From assembly GCA_015056265.1 (NCBI GenBank), contig SVGR01000003.1, positions 1 to 50,307 of the forward strand: a DNA stretch of 50,307 bases, in the 5' to 3' direction. The translations under genes and the position numbers were made by a program. Origin of the DNA: Clostridiales bacterium. GTDB taxonomy: Bacteria; Bacillota; Clostridia; Christensenellales; Aristaeellaceae. Of this stretch, positions 34,554-47,396 are shown one piece after another; within the stretch, counting starts at the first letter, position 1, and every line of letters starts with the position of its first letter. The notes beneath the pieces are model-generated. The model ran no database searches. It worked only from the letters and a program-made list of their open reading frames with translations, and had not been told where the DNA came from.

Positions 34554-36530
34554 ATGATCTATCATGTCAATCAATCGGCCCCCCGAGATGGGGACGGAAG
34601 CAAGGGCCGTCCCTTCCGGCACATCGGCGATGCCGCGCTGCTGGCCAAGGCTGGGGATGAAATCTTGGTTTATCCCGGCATCTATCGGGAATATGTCAGT
34701 CCTAAAAACGGCGGCGACGAATGCGCACCCATTGTCTACCGCTCTGTAGCGCCGCTGGGCGCCGTCATTACCGGCGCCGAAATCCTCTCTGATTGGAAAA
34801 AAGTAGATCACAATCTTTGGACGGCCCGGGTGGATAACGGCATTTTCGGCAATTACAACCCCTATACCACCGAAGTATTCGGCGATTGGTATTTCGCCCC
34901 CTCCGTTCGTCATACCGGCTGCGTCTACATGAATGATCGGGCCTTGTACGAAGCAGAAACCATGGAGGAGTTGATCGCCGGCGCTCCCTATGCCCCCTCC
35001 TGGGAACCGGAATACTCCATCTACAAATGGCTGGCCGTTCAGGATGGTAATGAAACGGTCTTCTATGCCAATTTCCAGGATCAGGATCCCAATCAGCAAA
35101 AAATTGAGATCAATGTGCGCCGGCGCTGCTTCTTCCCGGAAGAAACCGGCCGCGGCTATATCACCCTCTCCGGTTTCAAAATAGAAAAGGCCGCCACCAC
35201 CTGGGCGCCTCCCGCCGCATTCCAGGACGGCATGGTGGGCCCCCACTGGAGCAAGGGCTGGATCATTGAGGATTGCGATATCAGCAATAGCAAATGCTGC
35301 GGCATCTCACTGGGAAAATACTACGATCCGGAAAACGATCACTACTTCACCACAAAGCATCTGAAAAGCCCCACCCAGATGGAACGGGACGCCGTATGCC
35401 GCGGCCAATACCACGGATGGCTGAAAGAAAAAGTAGGATCCCATATTGTACGCCGCTGCCACATTCACCACTGCGAACAAACAGGCATTGTTGGCCGCAT
35501 GGGCGCGGTATTCTCGCTGATTGAACACAATCAAATCCACCATATCAATAATATGCAGGAACTGGGCGGTGCGGAAATTTCCGGCATCAAGCTGCATGCC
35601 GCCATTGACGTGACCATCCGCCGCAACCATATCCATCACAGCACCATGGGCGTATGGCTGGATTGGGAGGCACAAGGCGCAAGGGTGTCCCAGAATCTGA
35701 TGCATCATAACGAGCGCCCCGCCTTCTGCGCATGGGCCCCCGGCGGCATGGGCAGCCAGGATATTTTTGTCGAGGTAGGCCACGGCCCCACCCTGATTGA
35801 CAACAATATCCTCCTGTCCCAGGTTTCCCTGAATTTTGCCACTGAAAGCGTTGCACTGGTCCATAACCTGATGATGGGTACATTCGTCAATGTGGGTGGC
35901 GGCACCGGCCTTCGCTATACTCCCTATCATATCCGCCACCGTACTGAAGTGGCAGGGTTCATGACCATTCTTCACGGGGATAATCGCTTCTATAACAACA
36001 TTTTTGTTCAGGGCCGGCCTGCGGATGAACCCGTAAAAGAAGGCGGTCCCAGAGAAAATGAACGGGTGGCCGGCACCTGGTTCTTCGATGAATATCCCAC
36101 CTATGACGAATGGATTTCCTGGTTTGACCTGGACGTGGCACGACCCAATATGGGCAAACTGGCAGAGTATCACGAGCGCCGTCACCTGCCCGTCTGGGCG
36201 GAGGGCAATGCCTATCTTTCCGGCGCCAAGGCATGGAAACATGAAAAGCGCTGTCTGATCAATGAAAATGCAAAAATCAAAATGGAGCTGATAGAGAAGG
36301 ACGGCGCCTATTATCTGCGCACCAATGTTTTGGATTATATCGCCGATTTTAAAAACGGCATGATCCACAGTGATATTCTGGGCAACGCCTTCCAGCCGGA
36401 TCAACGCTTTGAAAATCCCGATGGTACACCCATTCAATTCAATCAGGATTATTTCGGCAACACCCGCGGCATCGATATTCTGCCCGGCCCCTTTACCGAT
36501 GCGGATGCATTGGAAAACGCTGTCTGGTAA
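34554..36530 (+). CDS. Cytoplasmic right-handed beta-helix protein, possible GH141-like glycosidase
   Basis: A 658-residue protein beginning MIYHVNQSAPRDGDGSKGRPFRHIGDAA. This is the common opening of pectate-lyase-like beta-helix enzymes, here without a signal peptide. YPGIYREYVSP and the coils WIIEDCDISNSKCCGISLGK, HIVRRCHIHHCEQTGIVGR, SLIEHNQIHHINN and DVTIRRNHIHHSTMGVWLDW show regularly spaced helix turns. GH141 (alpha-L-fucosidase/xylanase) has this architecture and is my best guess, but no catalytic pair was proven. The start has GAAGGAGG upstream and a strong promoter. It probably attacks imported oligosaccharides, in line with the cytoplasmic GH36 and GH31 neighbours. Confidence 0.8.
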   Translation: MIYHVNQSAPRDGDGSKGRPFRHIGDAALLAKAGDEILVYPGIYREYVSPKNGGDECAPIVYRSVAPLGAVITGAEILSDWKKVDHNLWTARVDNGIFGNYNPYTTEVFGDWYFAPSVRHTGCVYMNDRALYEAETMEELIAGAPYAPSWEPEYSIYKWLAVQDGNETVFYANFQDQDPNQQKIEINVRRRCFFPEETGRGYITLSGFKIEKAATTWAPPAAFQDGMVGPHWSKGWIIEDCDISNSKCCGISLGKYYDPENDHYFTTKHLKSPTQMERDAVCRGQYHGWLKEKVGSHIVRRCHIHHCEQTGIVGRMGAVFSLIEHNQIHHINNMQELGGAEISGIKLHAAIDVTIRRNHIHHSTMGVWLDWEAQGARVSQNLMHHNERPAFCAWAPGGMGSQDIFVEVGHGPTLIDNNILLSQVSLNFATESVALVHNLMMGTFVNVGGGTGLRYTPYHIRHRTEVAGFMTILHGDNRFYNNIFVQGRPADEPVKEGGPRENERVAGTWFFDEYPTYDEWISWFDLDVARPNMGKLAEYHERRHLPVWAEGNAYLSGAKAWKHEKRCLINENAKIKMELIEKDGAYYLRTNVLDYIADFKNGMIHSDILGNAFQPDQRFENPDGTPIQFNQDYFGNTRGIDILPGPFTDADALENAVW

Positions 36531-36544
36531 AACGATACAGCAGC

Positions 36545-36584
36545 AAAAAATGCCCTCGGTTATTTCAACCGAAGGGCATTTTCA
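36545..36584. terminator. Bidirectional terminator, end of the ATP synthase operon
   Basis: Near-perfect stem of TGCCCTCGGTT with AACCGAAGGGCA, with six A on the left that become a U run on the minus strand and TTTTC on the right. It lies 2 bases past atpC and also ends the plus-strand beta-helix gene. Confidence 0.85.
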
Positions 36585-36585
36585 T

Positions 36586-36990
36586 TTATTGTTCTGCGGC
36601 CTGAATGCGAACCAAGGCGCGCTTCAGCTTGGCTTCCAGGCAATCATACTCCTCATCGACCTTTTTCAGGGTATCCAGCCTCTGCTGTGCTTTATCCCGA
36701 GATGCCTCGGCACGGTGCAAATCAATTTCATCCGCCCATTCAAAGGTAGTGGCCATCACCCGCACCTGCCCTTTATCCACGCTGAGCAGGCCGCCGTTAC
36801 ATGCGGCAATCCGTTCGTTGCCCTGATCATCCGTCACTTTGGCCACGCCAACACCCAAGGGTGCGGCGTAGTCAATATGCCTGGCCAAAATACAAACGTC
36901 GCCGTTCACCGTACGCAGGATGATCTTTTCCGCCTGACCGTCATAGACCATACGGTCGGGCGTCACAATCTGCAAATGAAAATCAGCCAT
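36586..36990 (-). CDS. atpC: ATP synthase F1 subunit epsilon
   Basis: A 134-residue epsilon subunit: N-terminal beta-sandwich (MADFHLQIVTPDRMVYDGQAEKIILRT, CNGGLLSVDKGQVRVMATT) and a C-terminal two-helix region rich in Glu/Lys/Arg (about 88-134). It belongs to the central stalk of the rotary ATP synthase and inhibits ATP hydrolysis in many bacteria. It starts 2 bases after atpD stops, with AAGGGTGA inside the end of atpD as ribosome binding site. Last gene of the operon. Confidence 0.95.
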   Translation of the reverse strand: MADFHLQIVTPDRMVYDGQAEKIILRTVNGDVCILARHIDYAAPLGVGVAKVTDDQGNERIAACNGGLLSVDKGQVRVMATTFEWADEIDLHRAEASRDKAQQRLDTLKKVDEEYDCLEAKLKRALVRIQAAEQ

Positions 36991-36992
36991 GA

Positions 36993-38417
<1,425 letters not shown>

Positions 38418-39260
38418 TTAATGCTCCGCACCGGCCACGATTTCCGTGATTTCCTGGGTGATGGCGCCCTGACGGGCACGGTTGTATTTTAGCCGGAGAT
38501 CGTTGATCATTTCCCCAGCATTTTTGGTGGCGCTGTCCATGGCGCTGCGCCGGGAAGCCACTTCACTGGCGAAGGAATCACAAATGGCGCTGTACAATCG
38601 GCCCGCCAGGAAATCCGGCATTACCATTTCCAGCGTTTCTTCCGGTTTCAGCTCATAAATGGTGGAGGCGGGAGGGGCGCCCTCTTCCGGCATGGGAATA
38701 GGCAGCAACATTTCCATCTCCACATTCTGGGTAATCATGGACTGAAAACTGGTATAGACCAGCCACAATTCGTCATATTGCTCTGCCAGATATCCTGCAA
38801 TCAGCTGCCTGGCCAATTGCGCGCACTGGCCTACTGTCATTCCTTCCACCTTGCCGTATGCATCGGACAAAACATCTGCATGGCCACGATGGAATTTTTC
38901 AATGGATTTTTTACCAAGAGGCATCACACAGTAAGGCACATCCTGGCAATGGCTCAGCACCGCCTTAAACACATTGGCATTGTATCCCCCGGCCAATCCC
39001 CGGTCCCCGGCGATAACCACATAGCATCTCTTTTTCAGGGGACGCCCGGCCAGGAAGGGGATATTCTTTTCCGGGCAGCTATGGGCCGCAGCCCGGATGG
39101 CCGCCCCTGCAATGGCCGCATAGGGCTTGCTGGTTTCCATACGTTCCTTGGCACGGCGAAGCTTGGAGGTGGCTACCAGCTGCATGGCCTTGGTAATCTG
39201 CATGGTGCTTTCTACGCTTTTGATGCGCAGTTTAATGTCCTTCATGGACGCACCCGCCAT
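38418..39260 (-). CDS. atpG: ATP synthase F1 subunit gamma
   Basis: Rotor shaft subunit (280 residues). The N-terminal coiled-coil helix MKDIKLRIKSVESTMQITKAM and KLRRAKERM is conserved, as is the C-terminal helix segment DSATKNAGEMINDLRLKYNRARQ followed by ITQEITEIVAGAEH. The start at 39260 has AAGGAGGGG upstream. The central stretch YVVIAGDRGLAGGYNANVFK is characteristic of the family. Confidence 0.97.
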   Translation of the reverse strand: MAGASMKDIKLRIKSVESTMQITKAMQLVATSKLRRAKERMETSKPYAAIAGAAIRAAAHSCPEKNIPFLAGRPLKKRCYVVIAGDRGLAGGYNANVFKAVLSHCQDVPYCVMPLGKKSIEKFHRGHADVLSDAYGKVEGMTVGQCAQLARQLIAGYLAEQYDELWLVYTSFQSMITQNVEMEMLLPIPMPEEGAPPASTIYELKPEETLEMVMPDFLAGRLYSAICDSFASEVASRRSAMDSATKNAGEMINDLRLKYNRARQGAITQEITEIVAGAEH

Positions 39261-39276
39261 GGCAACCCCTCCTTAC

Positions 39277-40800
<1,524 letters not shown>

Positions 40801-40848
40801 TCACCGCTTTCGATATGAGCAGGCCAGTCGGCCCTTAAAATGCACCGT

Positions 40849-41385
40849 TTATTCCCGGCCGATCATGGCCTGATGAATGGCATGCAGGCGGCCCTTCAGG
40901 GTATTGTCATACCGCTTTCCATCCATCTCCAGCAATACGCCGCCCAGCACAGCAGGATCCACCTTTTCGCTCAGTTCCACCTGTCTGCCGGTCATGGCTT
41001 TCAGCTTTTCCTCAATCCGCTGCCGCTGCTCCTGGGAAAGAGGGGCGCCGGTGGTCACATGTGCAACCACAATGCCCTCATCCTGATGATACAGTTCCCG
41101 GAAAGCGCTGACACATCCCTGATATTCCATCAGCAGATTGCGTTCCAGCAGAATTTTGAGGAAATTCAGCAGATAGGGATGCACCTGCCCAGCCATGGCG
41201 CTATCCAGAATGGCAAGACGTTCTGCCTTGGGCAGTGCCATATTGGAAAGCAGGCGCAGAAATTCTTTCTGCTCCTGGAAACAGCCAATGAGCGTCTGCA
41301 TCTGGGCCAGGATATGGGAAGCGATATTTTCTTCCTTTGCCAGGGCATACATCCCCTGGCCGTATTCTCTGGCCTGTTCCGTCAC
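40849..41385 (-). CDS. atpH: ATP synthase F1 subunit delta
   Basis: Peripheral stalk subunit (178 residues). The OSCP-type N-terminal helical bundle (MTEQAREYGQGMYALAKEEN) and the C-terminal portion AVLGGVLLEMDGKRYDNTLKGRL are conserved. It overlaps atpF by 4 bases, so translation is coupled. It joins the F1 crown to the b subunits. Confidence 0.95.
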   Translation of the reverse strand: MTEQAREYGQGMYALAKEENIASHILAQMQTLIGCFQEQKEFLRLLSNMALPKAERLAILDSAMAGQVHPYLLNFLKILLERNLLMEYQGCVSAFRELYHQDEGIVVAHVTTGAPLSQEQRQRIEEKLKAMTGRQVELSEKVDPAVLGGVLLEMDGKRYDNTLKGRLHAIHQAMIGRE

Positions 41386-41891
41386 TGCTGTTCACCCACG
41401 TTCCTGATGAATTCGTCCACGAAAGCATCGTGATCCTTGGCGTTCACTTCACGCTCCACAATCTTGGAGGCAATGCTGACGGCAATATCGGAAATCTCGC
41501 TTTGGACGCCCTTGAGCATCTGCTGCTTTTCCAGGGCGATCTCCTCTTCTGCCTTCTTTTTCAGGTGGCTGGCCTGGCTGGCAGCATCTGCCACGATGGC
41601 ATCGCTGCGGCGCTGGGCCGTTTGCACGGCAGTACGAACCAGGCTGTCCGCCTCTTCCCGGGCGGAGGCCAATCGGGCCTCATATTCCTGCTTCATGCTG
41701 CTGGCGGCGGTGCGGTCATTTTCCGCATCGTTGTAGATCCGATCCACCTGTTCCTGACGGGCCTGCATCACTTTCTGCACAGGCTTGAACAGAAATTTCT
41801 TCACAATCAGGAAGATGATCAGCAGATTGGCAAGAGATATGAGAATCTGCCAGAGGTTGACATCAATGATGCCCATTGTTTTAACGTCCAT
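41382..41891 (-). CDS. atpF: ATP synthase F0 subunit b
   Basis: A 169-residue stator subunit: one N-terminal membrane helix (NLWQILISLANLLIIFLIVK) followed by a long charged coiled coil (about 35-150) with heptad-like Glu/Lys/Ala pattern. Only one b-type gene is present, so a homodimer is expected. A modest AAAGG ribosome binding site precedes the ATG. Confidence 0.95.
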   Translation of the reverse strand: MDVKTMGIIDVNLWQILISLANLLIIFLIVKKFLFKPVQKVMQARQEQVDRIYNDAENDRTAASSMKQEYEARLASAREEADSLVRTAVQTAQRRSDAIVADAASQASHLKKKAEEEIALEKQQMLKGVQSEISDIAVSIASKIVEREVNAKDHDAFVDEFIRNVGEQQ

Positions 41892-41915
41892 TTTTCAGCC
41901 TTTCAGTGTTCTTCC

Positions 41916-42242
<327 letters not shown>

Positions 42243-43181
42243 TTATGTATGATGCAAAGCTTTTTTTGCCCGCTTTGCCATACGTCGTTCGTAATCCTCC
42301 GCCGGGAAGCCGTTGGAGATGTTCAGCATGGTCAGCATGGCGAAAATGAACGCCTGCAGACAACCGCTGAAAATATCAAAATACAGGGAGAGAATGCCCG
42401 GCAGACCCACCTGCAGGAAGGGAATATCCTTCAGCGCCCCAGGTAGCCACCCCAGCAGTGCCTGAGACAGGCCCTGCAAAGCCGAGGCAATCAGCGTGGA
42501 AATGACCACACCGGAAAGAACGTTGCCGTAATGACGGAATGCCATGGAAATGGGGGTGGCAATTTCGCCGATCACATTCATGGGGGCAAAAAAAGGAATG
42601 GGCGAGAAATAGCCCTTGATGTAATTCCACAATCCGCCCTTGAGCTTGTAGTACGTGATCAGGCCAAAGGCCAGGATGGCCCAGCCCATTACCACATTCA
42701 CATCCGACGTAGGCGGAAACAAGCCAAGCAGACTGGACAAACTGGAGAAAGCGGACAGCCCCATGATGGCAGCGATGAAGGGGCCGTAGCCCTGGAACCT
42801 TTCCCCCATATTGTCATTCACCAGGCCTTGAACCTTTTCCACGATCCATTCCGCCGCCAGCTGACGCTTGGAGTGGGGCACCACAGCGATTCCATGGGTA
42901 AGGAACAGGCACAGCCCCAGCAAAGCGATAATCACCGCCACGGAATTGACCTGCGCCTCAGAAATCACCAGATTCATCAGCGGCATGGGAATTTCCAGAT
43001 GAATCTGAGCGCCGGTAATGGAAATACCCTCAGAGAGCGGCTTGGTTACAATTTTCAGGGCCATGCAGCCAATAAAGGGCAGGATCATCATGGCGATCAG
43101 CAGCAGATCAATGATCCGGGCTTTATTCTTTTTCAGGAAACTGCTTTTCTGTTCTTGCATTCCATTTTCCAACTGCCTCAC
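42243..43181 (-). CDS. atpB: ATP synthase F0 subunit a
   Basis: A 312-residue membrane stator channel subunit, rather long for subunit a. Several hydrophobic helices are visible. The essential stator Arg is in MAFRHYGNVLSGVVIS, and FIFAMLTMLNISNGF near the end is a typical last helix. The first about 45 residues form an N-terminal extension with a charged start and one hydrophobic helix. It overlaps the upstream atpI-like gene by 4 bases. Confidence 0.95.
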   Translation of the reverse strand: MRQLENGMQEQKSSFLKKNKARIIDLLLIAMMILPFIGCMALKIVTKPLSEGISITGAQIHLEIPMPLMNLVISEAQVNSVAVIIALLGLCLFLTHGIAVVPHSKRQLAAEWIVEKVQGLVNDNMGERFQGYGPFIAAIMGLSAFSSLSSLLGLFPPTSDVNVVMGWAILAFGLITYYKLKGGLWNYIKGYFSPIPFFAPMNVIGEIATPISMAFRHYGNVLSGVVISTLIASALQGLSQALLGWLPGALKDIPFLQVGLPGILSLYFDIFSGCLQAFIFAMLTMLNISNGFPAEDYERRMAKRAKKALHHT

Positions 43182-43699
43182 GCTCCTTTCAATTTGACTG
43201 TCAGCGTTTTTACCATAATGATTATTCTGGGAAACAGCATGGGCACCAGCGCCGCCACAGAATGGAAAATATCCACCTTGATGGCAAGAACGGCAACGCC
43301 GATGAGCATCACCATCCGTAATGCGTAGGACCGCTGCATCCGGATTTTGGCCTGGCGGGTCATTTCCTTCAGTTCTGCCTCCTCCTCAGGGGTGAGAGGG
43401 TCCTCTTCATCCAATTCGATTTCAAGGGCCTTTTCATCCGCAGAAGGATTCGTTTCCTTTGCTTCGGCCTCCGGGCGTTGCTTTTTCACCCCATGAATTT
43501 GGGCGGTGATCCGCTGCACCGTAAGCGCCATCAAAAAGAAATTTGCCACTGCGGCCAGAGAGCCCAACAGCGCCCCAAGAATCACCGTATGATTGAATTG
43601 ATTGATGATCAGGAATACCGCGATCATCATCAGGGCCATGATACCCACACCCATCGCAATGGCCCTTGTTTCTTTTTTTACAGCCGGTTCTATTGTCAT
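43178..43699 (-). CDS. atpI: ATP synthase I-like membrane protein with acidic insert
   Basis: First gene of the operon, 173 residues. It has two hydrophobic segments near the N terminus (about 15-35 and 40-60) and one or two near the C terminus (about 130-165), the order expected for AtpI, which helps c-ring assembly. Between them lies a long charged insert (about 70-115) with LDEEDPLTPEEEAELKEM, which makes it longer than usual AtpI (about 120-130). Assignment rests mainly on position and topology. The ribosome binding site is GGAG, and a promoter lies about 80 bases upstream. Confidence 0.75.
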   Translation of the reverse strand: MTIEPAVKKETRAIAMGVGIMALMMIAVFLIINQFNHTVILGALLGSLAAVANFFLMALTVQRITAQIHGVKKQRPEAEAKETNPSADEKALEIELDEEDPLTPEEEAELKEMTRQAKIRMQRSYALRMVMLIGVAVLAIKVDIFHSVAALVPMLFPRIIIMVKTLTVKLKGA

Positions 43700-43777
43700 G
43701 GATTTTTTACTCCATTATTGAAACCATCAGTATGGCTAATCGTTTCTTCATATTTAAATGCAGACAGCATCGCATTC

Positions 43778-43806
43778 AGTATACCCTATTCACATTGAAA
43801 ATGCAA
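43778..43806 (-). promoter_or_regulatory. Promoter of the ATP synthase operon
   Basis: Minus strand: TTGCAT (43801-43806), 17-base spacer, TATACT (43778-43783). It lies between the upp terminator and atpI and gives a leader of about 75 bases. Confidence 0.72.
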
Positions 43807-43837
43807 CCATGAATCTCAAGAATTTTCTTCTGTTGAC

Positions 43838-43863
43838 AAAAAACCGCCGGTTCTCACCGACGG
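43838..43863 (-). terminator. Intrinsic terminator after upp
   Basis: Minus strand: CCGTCGGT (43856-43863) pairs with ACCGGCGG (43844-43851, one G-T pair), then six T (43838-43843). Confidence 0.85.
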
Positions 43864-43886
43864 AAGACAAGAATCGATCTTAATTG

Positions 43887-44810
<924 letters not shown>

Positions 44811-44880
44811 TGTTGTGTAAAATATCATTTTCCTATACGAAGGGGTATTTCCGTGCCTGCTGCTATTGATGGAGGTATAT

Positions 44881-46434
44881 ATGGCACGCATTCAAGTTTC
44901 TCATCTTACTTTTGCTTATGACGGGAGCCCCGATCTGATTTTTGACGACATCTCATTCCAAATCGATACCGATTGGAAATTGGGATTCATCGGGAGAAAC
45001 GGTCGAGGAAAAACCACATTGCTGCGTATTCTCACCGGCGAATTGCCCGATCAAGGCGCCGTCAGCGCCCCGATTGCCTTTGATTATTTTCCCTATTCCA
45101 TTCCCAATCCCCACCAAACGCCCCTGGAGATGGCAGCCGATATGGATGAAGATGGGCAGATCTGGCGCTTTCTGAAGGAGATTGCCGATCTGGATATCGC
45201 TGATGAGATACTGTCCCAGCCATTTTCTACTCTTTCCGGCGGCGAGCAGGCAAAAGTGCTGCTGGCCATGCTCTTTTCCCGGGAGCACCACTTTCTGCTT
45301 ATCGACGAGCCCACCAATCATCTGGATATGGCCGGGCGCGAAACTGTCAGCCGCTATCTAAACAGCAAGAAGGGGTTTATCCTGGTTTCCCATGACCGGG
45401 CGTTCCTGGATGGCTGCGTGGATCATATTCTGTCCCTGAACAGGGCCAATATCGAGGTGCAGAAAGGCAATTTTTCTTCCTGGGAGGAAAACAAACGCCG
45501 TCAGGATCAGTTTGAAATGGCTGAAAATGCCCGATTGAAAAAAGAGATCACTTCTCTGCAGTCGGCCGCCCGTCAGGCCCGTTCCTGGGCTGATAAAGTG
45601 GAGAGCACAAAAATCGGCATGCTGCCCGGCCAGGAAAAAAACATGGATCATCGGGCCTATGTGGGTGAAAAATCCCGCCGGATGCAGCAGCGGAGAAAGA
45701 ATCTGGAAGCACGAATGGAGAAAAGCATCGATGAAAAGCAGGGACTGCTGAAAAATATCGAAAAGGCAGAGGAATTAAAACTGTTTCCGCTCCCCCATCC
45801 TGCACATCAAATCATTGACTGTAAAGACATATCCATCGCCTACGAAAACCGTAAAATTCTGGATCATCTCTCCTTCTCTCTGAAAAGCGGCGATATCCTT
45901 GCTCTTACCGGACGGAATGGCTGCGGAAAATCCAGCATCTTCCGTATGCTCACCGGGGAAATCTTCCCTGCCTCCGGGGAAATGCGTCTGGCCTCTAATC
46001 TGATTATCTCCTCCGTTCCTCAGCAGGCACATCTGCAGGGAACGCTGCGCAATTTCATTCAGGAAAGCCGTATTGATGAAACGCTATTCAAAACCATCCT
46101 GCGGAAGCTGGATTTTTCCCGGGAGCAATTTGAAAAAGATATGCAGTCCTACAGCGCCGGGCAAAAGAAAAAAGTGCTCATCGCCCGCAGCCTCTGCCAG
46201 CAGGCGCATCTTTACCTATGGGATGAGCCCCTTAATTACATCGATGTGCTTTCCCGTATGCAAATCGAACGGCTGATCGCCCAATTCCGCCCCACTATGA
46301 TCCTAATCGAGCATGACAGGACCTTTGTGGAGCAGCTGGCCACAAAAATAATTGTACTAAAACAACAGGATCCGTACAATAACGCAAGAAAATCCATGGA
46401 CGAAAAGGGAAATATGGCCTATAATAACAGATGA
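44881..46434 (+). CDS. ABC-F ribosomal protection protein (Lsa/Vga-type)
   Basis: A 517-residue soluble protein with two ABC domains and no membrane segments. Domain 1: GRNGRGKTTLLRILTG, LSGGEQAKVLLA, LLIDEPTNHLD. Domain 2: GRNGCGKSSIFRMLTG, YSAGQKKKVLIARSL, LYLWDEPLNYIDV. The atypical second Walker B (DEPLNYID) is shared by antibiotic-resistance ABC-F proteins of the Lsa/Vga/Msr branch. A charged interdomain linker (about 205-305) carries the residues expected to reach the peptidyl-transferase region. It likely displaces lincosamide, streptogramin A or pleuromutilin drugs; the spectrum cannot be predicted. The start at 44881 follows GGAGGT, and the leader upstream suggests inducible expression. 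Confidence 0.9.
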   Translation: MARIQVSHLTFAYDGSPDLIFDDISFQIDTDWKLGFIGRNGRGKTTLLRILTGELPDQGAVSAPIAFDYFPYSIPNPHQTPLEMAADMDEDGQIWRFLKEIADLDIADEILSQPFSTLSGGEQAKVLLAMLFSREHHFLLIDEPTNHLDMAGRETVSRYLNSKKGFILVSHDRAFLDGCVDHILSLNRANIEVQKGNFSSWEENKRRQDQFEMAENARLKKEITSLQSAARQARSWADKVESTKIGMLPGQEKNMDHRAYVGEKSRRMQQRRKNLEARMEKSIDEKQGLLKNIEKAEELKLFPLPHPAHQIIDCKDISIAYENRKILDHLSFSLKSGDILALTGRNGCGKSSIFRMLTGEIFPASGEMRLASNLIISSVPQQAHLQGTLRNFIQESRIDETLFKTILRKLDFSREQFEKDMQSYSAGQKKKVLIARSLCQQAHLYLWDEPLNYIDVLSRMQIERLIAQFRPTMILIEHDRTFVEQLATKIIVLKQQDPYNNARKSMDEKGNMAYNNR

Positions 46435-46474
46435 ACATAACGCCTCATCCAGGCGAAACGGAGGATGATTTATC

Positions 46475-47395
46475 ATGAAGAAGCCGCAGTTGGTCATCAT
46501 GGCGGCCGGCCTTGGCAGCCGGTATGGCGGGCTCAAGCAGATGGATCCTGTAGATGATCACGGCCAGTGGATTATCGATTATTCTATTTTCGACGCCGTC
46601 CGTGCAGGATTCGGCCAGGTGGTTCTGATTGTAAAGCCGGAAAATGAGCAGCTTTTCCGGGATACCCTGGGTAAACGCGTGGGCGATAAGGCCGACATCA
46701 TCTATGCCCACCAGACCCCCGATGTGCTGCCGGAAGGCTTTTCTATTCCCGAAGGCCGGGTAAAGCCCTGGGGAACCGCTCATGCGGTGCTGTGCGCCAA
46801 GGATAAGATTGACGCTCCCTTTGCCGTCATCAATGCGGATGACTTTTACGGTGCGGAGGCCTATCGGGTCATGTATGATTTCCTCACTGCCGTCCATCCC
46901 GATTACGAATCCGCCATGGTGGGCTACCGTGTAGAAAACACCTTGACGGAAAACGGCAGCGTGGCCAGAGGCGTATGCGCCCTGGATGACAGCGGCAAAT
47001 ATCTCACCGGCGTCATCGAGCGCACCCATATCGAACCCCGGGAGGGCGGCGCAGCATTCAGCGAAGACAAGGGCGTAACCTTCACCTTCCTGCCCGCCGG
47101 CACCACCGTATCCATGAATTTCTGGGGCTTCCATCCCGTGATTCTGGAAGAGATCGAAAATCGCTTTGCCCCTTTCCTGGCGGAAAATCTGCCCAAGAAT
47201 CCTCTCAAATGTGAATATTTCCTGCCTCTCATTCCCAATCAGCTGATCAACGAGGGTAAGGGCAGCGTCCAGGTGCTGCCCACTCAGGCCAAATGGCACG
47301 GCATCACCTATCACGACGATATGCCCAAGGTAAAGGCTGCCATTCGGGCCATGAAGGATCAGAAGCAATATCCTGATCATCTGTGGGGGGAATAA
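46475..47395 (+). CDS. NDP-sugar nucleotidyltransferase
   Basis: A 306-residue enzyme with the GT-A-like nucleotidyltransferase fold. The signature is VIMAAGLGSRYGGLKQMDPV, with the metal-binding Asp in VINADDFYG and a sugar-site segment PWGTAHAVL. It should convert a sugar-1-phosphate and an NTP into an NDP-sugar. It is followed after one base by a NahK-like sugar kinase that would provide the sugar-1-phosphate, so the pair forms a salvage route for a free sugar such as N-acetylhexosamine. The ribosome binding site is GGAGG. The exact sugar is not known. Confidence 0.88.
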   Translation: MKKPQLVIMAAGLGSRYGGLKQMDPVDDHGQWIIDYSIFDAVRAGFGQVVLIVKPENEQLFRDTLGKRVGDKADIIYAHQTPDVLPEGFSIPEGRVKPWGTAHAVLCAKDKIDAPFAVINADDFYGAEAYRVMYDFLTAVHPDYESAMVGYRVENTLTENGSVARGVCALDDSGKYLTGVIERTHIEPREGGAAFSEDKGVTFTFLPAGTTVSMNFWGFHPVILEEIENRFAPFLAENLPKNPLKCEYFLPLIPNQLINEGKGSVQVLPTQAKWHGITYHDDMPKVKAAIRAMKDQKQYPDHLWGE

Positions 47396-47396
47396 C

